A stretch of 64,000 nt of DNA, taken from positions 598,899-662,898 of the forward strand of contig CAVRVO010000013.1 in NCBI GenBank assembly GCA_963724625.1, written 5' to 3'. A model generated the notes under the pieces. That model searched no databases. It was not told the origin of the DNA and was given only the letters and a program-made list of their open reading frames with translations. Made by a program: the position numbers and the translations under genes. This document shows, piece by piece, positions 60,119 to 64,000 of this stretch. This DNA is from DATBVX01 sp963724625 (GTDB lineage: Bacteria > Pseudomonadota > Gammaproteobacteria > Steroidobacterales > Steroidobacteraceae). The first letter of the stretch is position 1; the number at the start of each line of letters is the position of its first letter.

Positions 60119-60922
60119 GTGCAAGAAAAGACGAACGATGGGGAATCCGGCGAGCTGAAGCGCAAGGACTACGAGAAGGAGCTCAGGCAACTGCACATCG
60201 AGCTCGTCAAGGCTCAGCAGTGGATCGTTCACAAGGGCCTGAAGATCTGCATCGTGTTCGAAGGGCGCGACGGTGCCGGCAAGGGCGGCACGATCAAGGC
60301 GATCACCGACCGGCTAAGCCCGCGCGTTTTTCGCGTCGTTGCCTTACCGGCGCCGACCGACCGCGAGAAGAGCCAGATGTACGTTCAGCGCTATCTGCCG
60401 CATCTTCCCGCCGCCGGTGAGGTCGTCATCTTCGACCGCAGCTGGTACAACCGCGCCGGCGTCGAGCGCGTGATGGGGTTCTGTACCGAGAAGGAAGCTA
60501 AGCGTTTCTTGAAGATGGTGCCTGCGGTTGAGAGGGCAATCGTTCATTCCGATATCAAGCTCATCAAGTACTGGCTCGAAGTGAGCCCCGAGGAGCAGAC
60601 ACGTCGGCTCGAGTCGCGCATCGAAGATGGGCGCAAGATCTGGAAGCTCTCGCCGATGGATCTCAAGTCCTACAACCGCTGGTATGACTATTCCCGAGCC
60701 CGTGACGAGATGTTCGCCGCAACGGATACGGCCTACGCTCCTTGGCATGTCGCACGCAGCGACGATACGCGACGCGCCCGCCTCAACATCATCACGCACC
60801 TGCTGAGCCAGATTCCTTACAAGACGTTGCCTCGCGAAAAGATAAAGCTGCCGAAGCGCCAGAAACGCAGCGGCTATCGCGAGCCGAACTATCCGTACAA
60901 GTTCGTCAAGGAGGTTTACTAG
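60119..60922 (+). CDS. ppk2: Polyphosphate kinase 2
   Basis: A 267-residue PPK2 protein: Walker A CIVFEGRDGAGKGGTIKAI, lid ALPAPTDREKSQMYVQRYLP and Walker B VIFDRSWYNRAGVERVMGFC, then WKLSPMDLKSYNRWYDYSRA. It phosphorylates nucleoside di- or monophosphates using polyphosphate. The open frame begins only at GTG 60119, which lacks a ribosome site, while an ATG with GAGG at 60100 lies one base out of frame. Removing one G from the GGGG near 60138-60142 would join them into a normal start (ERWESGELKRKDYEKEL), so a one-base error or real frameshift is likely. Confidence 0.88.
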   Translation: MQEKTNDGESGELKRKDYEKELRQLHIELVKAQQWIVHKGLKICIVFEGRDGAGKGGTIKAITDRLSPRVFRVVALPAPTDREKSQMYVQRYLPHLPAAGEVVIFDRSWYNRAGVERVMGFCTEKEAKRFLKMVPAVERAIVHSDIKLIKYWLEVSPEEQTRRLESRIEDGRKIWKLSPMDLKSYNRWYDYSRARDEMFAATDTAYAPWHVARSDDTRRARLNIITHLLSQIPYKTLPREKIKLPKRQKRSGYREPNYPYKFVKEVY

Positions 60923-60936
60923 CCGTCCTCAGTACC

Positions 60937-61617
60937 TCAGTAGCGCCATATCAGGCCGAGCTTCAACTGGTCGAAGTCCGGCGTGCTTGATGCGTTGTCA
61001 AAATCGTACCAGTGCTTCTCGTACGCAAGTCGCATGCTGAAGGCACGTGAACTGTCCCACCGAACGCCCACACCCAGCTGGTATGCGAACCCGTCGACTG
61101 AGTGCGTGTCCTGAACCGGGACGCAGATCTCCCCGTACCACGGATCCCACCAACAGCCGACCTGCACTCGGCCTTCAGGGATGTTGGTATCGACGAAAGT
61201 CCAGCCGATGCCACCGGTGACGTAAGGTGTGATCGGGCCGTCGAGGAAGTTGTAGTTGACGTTGGCCCGCGGCGTGAAGGCTTCGTAGTCGCCGTGCACA
61301 TCCGCACTCAGACCCGGGACGTCGGCCGACTGGATCGTCGCGCTGTAGTCCGCCTGCTGCCAGTCCAACGAGAAACTGACCTCGAGTCGGGAATTGAGGC
61401 GATACCCGGCCACCAGCGTCAGCCCAAAATCACTGTCGACCGATACCTTCGAGCCGCCATCAAAAGACAGGTCGCTGGAATCCTGATAAACGCCATCCAC
61501 GCCAAACTCCCAACCCGCACCCCTGCTGCCCGAATACCCATACTGGGCCCAGGCCGGCGAGCTCATCGCCATACTGGCCAGCAACAACGTAATGATCATC
61601 CGGTACTTAATGTCCAT
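60937..61617 (-). CDS. Outer-membrane beta-barrel protein (OmpW/OmpA-like)
   Basis: From ATG 61617 (GGAGATATAT upstream) a 226-residue protein with a signal peptide (about 1-25, SSPAWAQYG) and eight-strand barrel features: LTLVAGYRLNSRLEVSFSLD, FTPRANVNYNFLDGPITPYV, and the terminal LKLGLIWRY. A loop has two Cys (VGCWWDPWYGEICVP). Fourteen bases separate it from the convergent ppk2. Confidence 0.82.
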   Translation of the reverse strand: MDIKYRMIITLLLASMAMSSPAWAQYGYSGSRGAGWEFGVDGVYQDSSDLSFDGGSKVSVDSDFGLTLVAGYRLNSRLEVSFSLDWQQADYSATIQSADVPGLSADVHGDYEAFTPRANVNYNFLDGPITPYVTGGIGWTFVDTNIPEGRVQVGCWWDPWYGEICVPVQDTHSVDGFAYQLGVGVRWDSSRAFSMRLAYEKHWYDFDNASSTPDFDQLKLGLIWRY

Positions 61618-61829
61618 ATATATCTCCGGGTCTCCTGTGCGTTCATCGTGATTGGAGCCGCCTGGCGCGAGCGCATCCTGCAGCTTTGAGTGCTCAGCGT
61701 TGCGGAACGTGACCGCGTTGGCAATTGCCCTTTGTGCCAATACACTTCCGGGAGATGCGACGACGCTACACTTTCTCGCAATAGCCGCATGTGGACGTGC
61801 GTGTCAGGCTGCACATTGAGGTACGAGCA

Positions 61830-62330
61830 ATGATTCTTGGAATGTCGACCGCGGGTTTCACCCTGCTGCACGTCATCATCAGCCTGCTCGGGATCGCTTC
61901 CGGGCTTATCGTCCTTGCAGGCATGCTCGGCGGCCGATTGCTGAACGGCTGGAACGGCTTTTTTCTTGTTACGACAGTAGCGACCAGCGTCACCGGCTTC
62001 ATGTTTCACTCCAAGAGTTTCGGGCCACCGCACGTCGTGGGGGTTATTTCGCTCATCGTGTTGGCGGTCGCTTTGTTCGCGCTCTACTCCCGTCGACTGG
62101 TTGGCTCCTGGCGTCCGATCTATGCGGCGTCAGCCGTGCTAGCTCTCTATCTCAATGTGTTCGTCGGGGTCGTACAAGCGTTCCAAAAACTGCCATTCCT
62201 TCATCCGCTCGCACCCAACGGCTCCGAGCCGCCCTTTGTGGTCGCGCAGGCATTGGTCCTCATCATCTTCGTTGCGCTGGGTATCCGGGCTGCGAAGAGA
62301 CTCCATCCCACGACGCCAGTGTTCGCTTAG
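61830..62330 (+). CDS. Small integral membrane protein
   Basis: From ATG 61830 (GAGG upstream) a 166-residue protein with about five hydrophobic segments: TLLHVIISLLGIASGLIVLA, GFFLVTTVATSVTGFMFHS, VVGVISLIVLAVALFALYS, AASAVLALYLNVFVGVVQAF and FVVAQALVLIIFVALGIRA. No recognised family; it resembles DUF2306-type small membrane proteins. Function unknown. Confidence 0.72.
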   Translation: MILGMSTAGFTLLHVIISLLGIASGLIVLAGMLGGRLLNGWNGFFLVTTVATSVTGFMFHSKSFGPPHVVGVISLIVLAVALFALYSRRLVGSWRPIYAASAVLALYLNVFVGVVQAFQKLPFLHPLAPNGSEPPFVVAQALVLIIFVALGIRAAKRLHPTTPVFA

Positions 62331-62548
62331 GCGGGCGCGCTTCGCGTTCACGCCACGCGGCGCGTGATGTGAGCAGGCAGGCGCTGAGTTCCTCGGCTTC
62401 GGCTGCCGACTCGACTGGCGCAGATCGCGACGTTGGTCCAAGATGCGGCGCCTTGATCGCCGACCGATGCAAGTTGCAAAGCAGCTGTGCGTTATCCCAG
62501 GTCGGGATCACGAAACGCTAACAAACTCGAAACAACGGGGAGCCATCA

Positions 62549-63004
62549 ATGCGATTACGCACAAAGATCATAGCGCTGGGACTGTTACTGGGATCGGCCG
62601 CTGCCGTGGCAGATCTCGAGCCGTGGAAGGACTATGAAGAGAGTCAGAACGTGTGGTCTGTCACGACGATACGCGTGGCACCGAACATGGACGATGCCTA
62701 CCTCGAGGGACTCGCAAAGACCTGGGTAACAACCAATGAGGCAGCGAAGAAACTCGGACAGATTGAGGACTACGAGATCTATCGCAGCGATCTGCCGCAA
62801 AGCGGAGACTTCAACTTGCTGCTCATCGTGAAGTTTGCCAAGACTGACGATCTCGCCCCGAACAAGGCTCGCTATGACGCCTTCATGAAAGAGTTCGGCA
62901 AGACAAAAGCGGATGAAACGACCGTCTACTCGCAGAAGAACTATCCGGCGATGCGCGAGATTACCGGCCAGTACCTGTTCAGAAAGATAACGTTCAAGAA
63001 GTAA
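62549..63004 (+). CDS. Exported hypothetical protein
   Basis: GGGGAG before ATG 62549 gives 151 residues with a signal peptide (about 1-20, SAAAVADLE) and a compact soluble domain (VWSVTTIRVAPNMDDAYLEG, FNLLLIVKFAKTDDLAPNK), ending QYLFRKITFKK. It resembles NIPSNAP/antibiotic-biosynthesis-monooxygenase-like folds only loosely. A hairpin follows directly after the stop. Confidence 0.72.
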   Translation: MRLRTKIIALGLLLGSAAAVADLEPWKDYEESQNVWSVTTIRVAPNMDDAYLEGLAKTWVTTNEAAKKLGQIEDYEIYRSDLPQSGDFNLLLIVKFAKTDDLAPNKARYDAFMKEFGKTKADETTVYSQKNYPAMREITGQYLFRKITFKK

Positions 63005-63400
63005 TCAATTTGCGACCCTCTCCGGCTGGCTGCGGAGAGGGTCTGCCTTCGAGTCAGCGGCATTTCGCGCCATCTCCTGTTCGAGTACGAGCAGTCGGAA
63101 GGCCTTGAGCCTGCGCCTGTTGATCGCAATCGCCTTGCGACAGGTGAATCTGATGGCCTCGATGTGCGAATCGGCTTCGGGACTTGCGTCTTCGATCGAG
63201 ACTTCGTTCAGAGAGAACAGGATCATGGCCGGATCGGCGCCTTGCACGAGCCAGCGCGCGGCATCCCGGACGGCGTTCCCCGCGAACGCGAGTCGCTCTC
63301 TCAACTGCGGGTCTGTCTCTCCGGTGAGCCGCCGCAGCAGAGACATGAATGCCAGCCGCAGCAGGTGACGCGCAACGTCCCGGTCCCAGGAAGTAAGCAT
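63005..63400 (-). CDS. Helical hypothetical protein
   Basis: From ATG 63400 (GGGGGAGG upstream) a 131-residue, helical, Arg/Leu-rich protein (RHLLRLAFMSLLRRLTG, FAGNAVRDAARWLVQGADP, IRFTCRKAIAINRRRLKAF). No family recognised. Its stop touches that of the convergent gene with no gap, and its last codons include an 11-base-stem hairpin. Confidence 0.6.
   Translation of the reverse strand: MLTSWDRDVARHLLRLAFMSLLRRLTGETDPQLRERLAFAGNAVRDAARWLVQGADPAMILFSLNEVSIEDASPEADSHIEAIRFTCRKAIAINRRRLKAFRLLVLEQEMARNAADSKADPLRSQPERVAN
63014..63043. terminator. Hairpin at the convergent junction
   Basis: A perfect 11-base stem GACCCTCTCCG/CGGAGAGGGTC with an 8-base loop, starting 10 bases after the plus-strand stop. 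It lies inside the end of the minus-strand gene. There is no T-run, so it is only terminator-like. Confidence 0.5.
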
Positions 63401-63661
63401 CTTGTCCGACCTCCCCCTCTGATAACGAGAGCGCACTGGACTTTATGCGTGCAGATCGGCCGAAGACTGTAGGACGAAGCGAACCGTATAAGTAAGAGCC
63501 GACGACAGCCTGCGCGCCGCATGCGCAACACTGTCGCTTGATGCGTCTGCGCACGTGATTGCGTCTGCGTGGAAGGTCGGCATCGTTCTGCCCGTTCATG
63601 TTCACGCCAGCCGGCTGGTGCAGTGCTCTGGGCCCGGGGAGGCCTCTCGGAAGCGGAGACG

Positions 63662-64000
63662 TCAGATCGGTTGCTCGATCGATTTGGCCAGCGCGGTGAA
63701 GAGCTTCGGGCCTGCCTCGGTCATATACCAGCAGTCCTCCATCCGGATGCCGAATTCTCCCGGGATATAGATTCCGGGCTCGTCGGAGAAGCACATGCCG
63801 GCTTCGAGTGGAGTCGTATCGTTGCGTACCAGATAGGGAGGCTCGTGAACGTCCATCCCGATCCCATGCCCGGTTCGGTGCGACGTCCCGGGCAGGCGGT
63901 AGTCTTTGCTCCATCCCTTGCCCTCGTAGAACGCGCGCACTGCCTTGTCGACTGCCCCCACGGGAACACCGATCTTCGCCGTCTCGAGCGCGAGCTCCTG
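63662..64000 (-). CDS. M24-family metallopeptidase (Xaa-Pro aminopeptidase-like), partial
   Basis: The last 112 residues of a pita-bread M24 peptidase running in from the right window edge (QELALETAKIGVPVGAVDKA). Metal-binding and active-site residues are visible in SHRTGHGIGMDVHEPPYL (His), CFSDEPGIYIPGEFGIRME (two Glu) and the final DCWYMTEAGPKLFT. It would cleave N-terminal X-Pro or related bonds. The start lies outside the window. Confidence 0.9.
   Translation of the reverse strand, partial: QELALETAKIGVPVGAVDKAVRAFYEGKGWSKDYRLPGTSHRTGHGIGMDVHEPPYLVRNDTTPLEAGMCFSDEPGIYIPGEFGIRMEDCWYMTEAGPKLFTALAKSIEQPI

Noticed and set aside
1..64000. CRISPR arrays, tRNA/rRNA genes, insertion sequences, prophage
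   Set aside because: No regularly spaced repeats, clover-leaf sequences, transposase or integrase frames were seen on either strand.

Overview
The window is a high-GC proteobacterial chromosome segment. The TonB-dependent receptors with sphingomonad/Steroidobacter-type plugs, the periplasmic quinoprotein accessory genes, and the ECF sigma factor paired with a kinase-TPR protein suggest an environmental, metabolically versatile gammaproteobacterium (Steroidobacteraceae/Xanthomonadales-like). That placement is inference; no rRNA, tRNA, phage, transposase or CRISPR array was seen.

Layout. 1-10.7 kb (minus strand) is one long, tightly coupled catabolic operon: hpaF, hpaE, a DapA-type aldolase, a FAH-family isomerase/decarboxylase, hpaR, a LigA/LigB extradiol dioxygenase pair and a MetE-core protein, followed by a spermidine-dehydrogenase-like flavoprotein, an NTF2-like protein and the quinoprotein amine dehydrogenase genes mauB and mauE (cut by the window edge). 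It looks like oxidative removal of an amine group feeding homoprotocatechuate-type meta cleavage. 10.8-22.7 kb is a housekeeping/stress region: a hotdog thioesterase, a SYLF protein, several small exported proteins, an AraC/GyrI regulator, an ECF42-type sigma factor with its DGPF partner, and an ECF sigma factor followed by a frameshifted Ser/Thr kinase-TPR gene. 22.8-25.3 kb is a quinoprotein relay module (zinc metallohydrolase, SoxYZ-like carrier, CXXCW protein).

27.8-49 kb is the most unusual region. It holds an SDR, an orphan PEP-synthase-type phosphotransfer half, a LigM-like O-demethylase, a GntR regulator, two TonB receptors, two MetE-core proteins (one frameshifted), a VOC protein, a CaiB CoA-transferase, a citryl-CoA-lyase-like enzyme and an IclR regulator, then an alpha/beta hydrolase, WrbA, a methyltransferase-like protein, a flavin monooxygenase and an AlkB-type oxygenase. 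Palindromes of the form TTCG-N5-CGAA occur around the IclR gene and again before the distant TonB receptor at 33104, which ties these units into one probable IclR regulon for methoxylated or otherwise alkylated aromatic compounds.

49-64 kb returns to mixed functions: lipoproteins, a DUF411 protein, a large beta-propeller/di-heme lipoprotein, an MBL hydrolase, a truncated acyl-CoA synthetase, a SulP transporter with PPK2, outer-membrane and exported proteins, and the C-terminal end of an M24 peptidase at the right edge.

At least four loci (kinase twice, DUF2380-like, MetE-like, probably ppk2) carry frameshifts that all correspond to one surplus base. This points to insertion-type sequencing or assembly errors at least as much as to gene decay.
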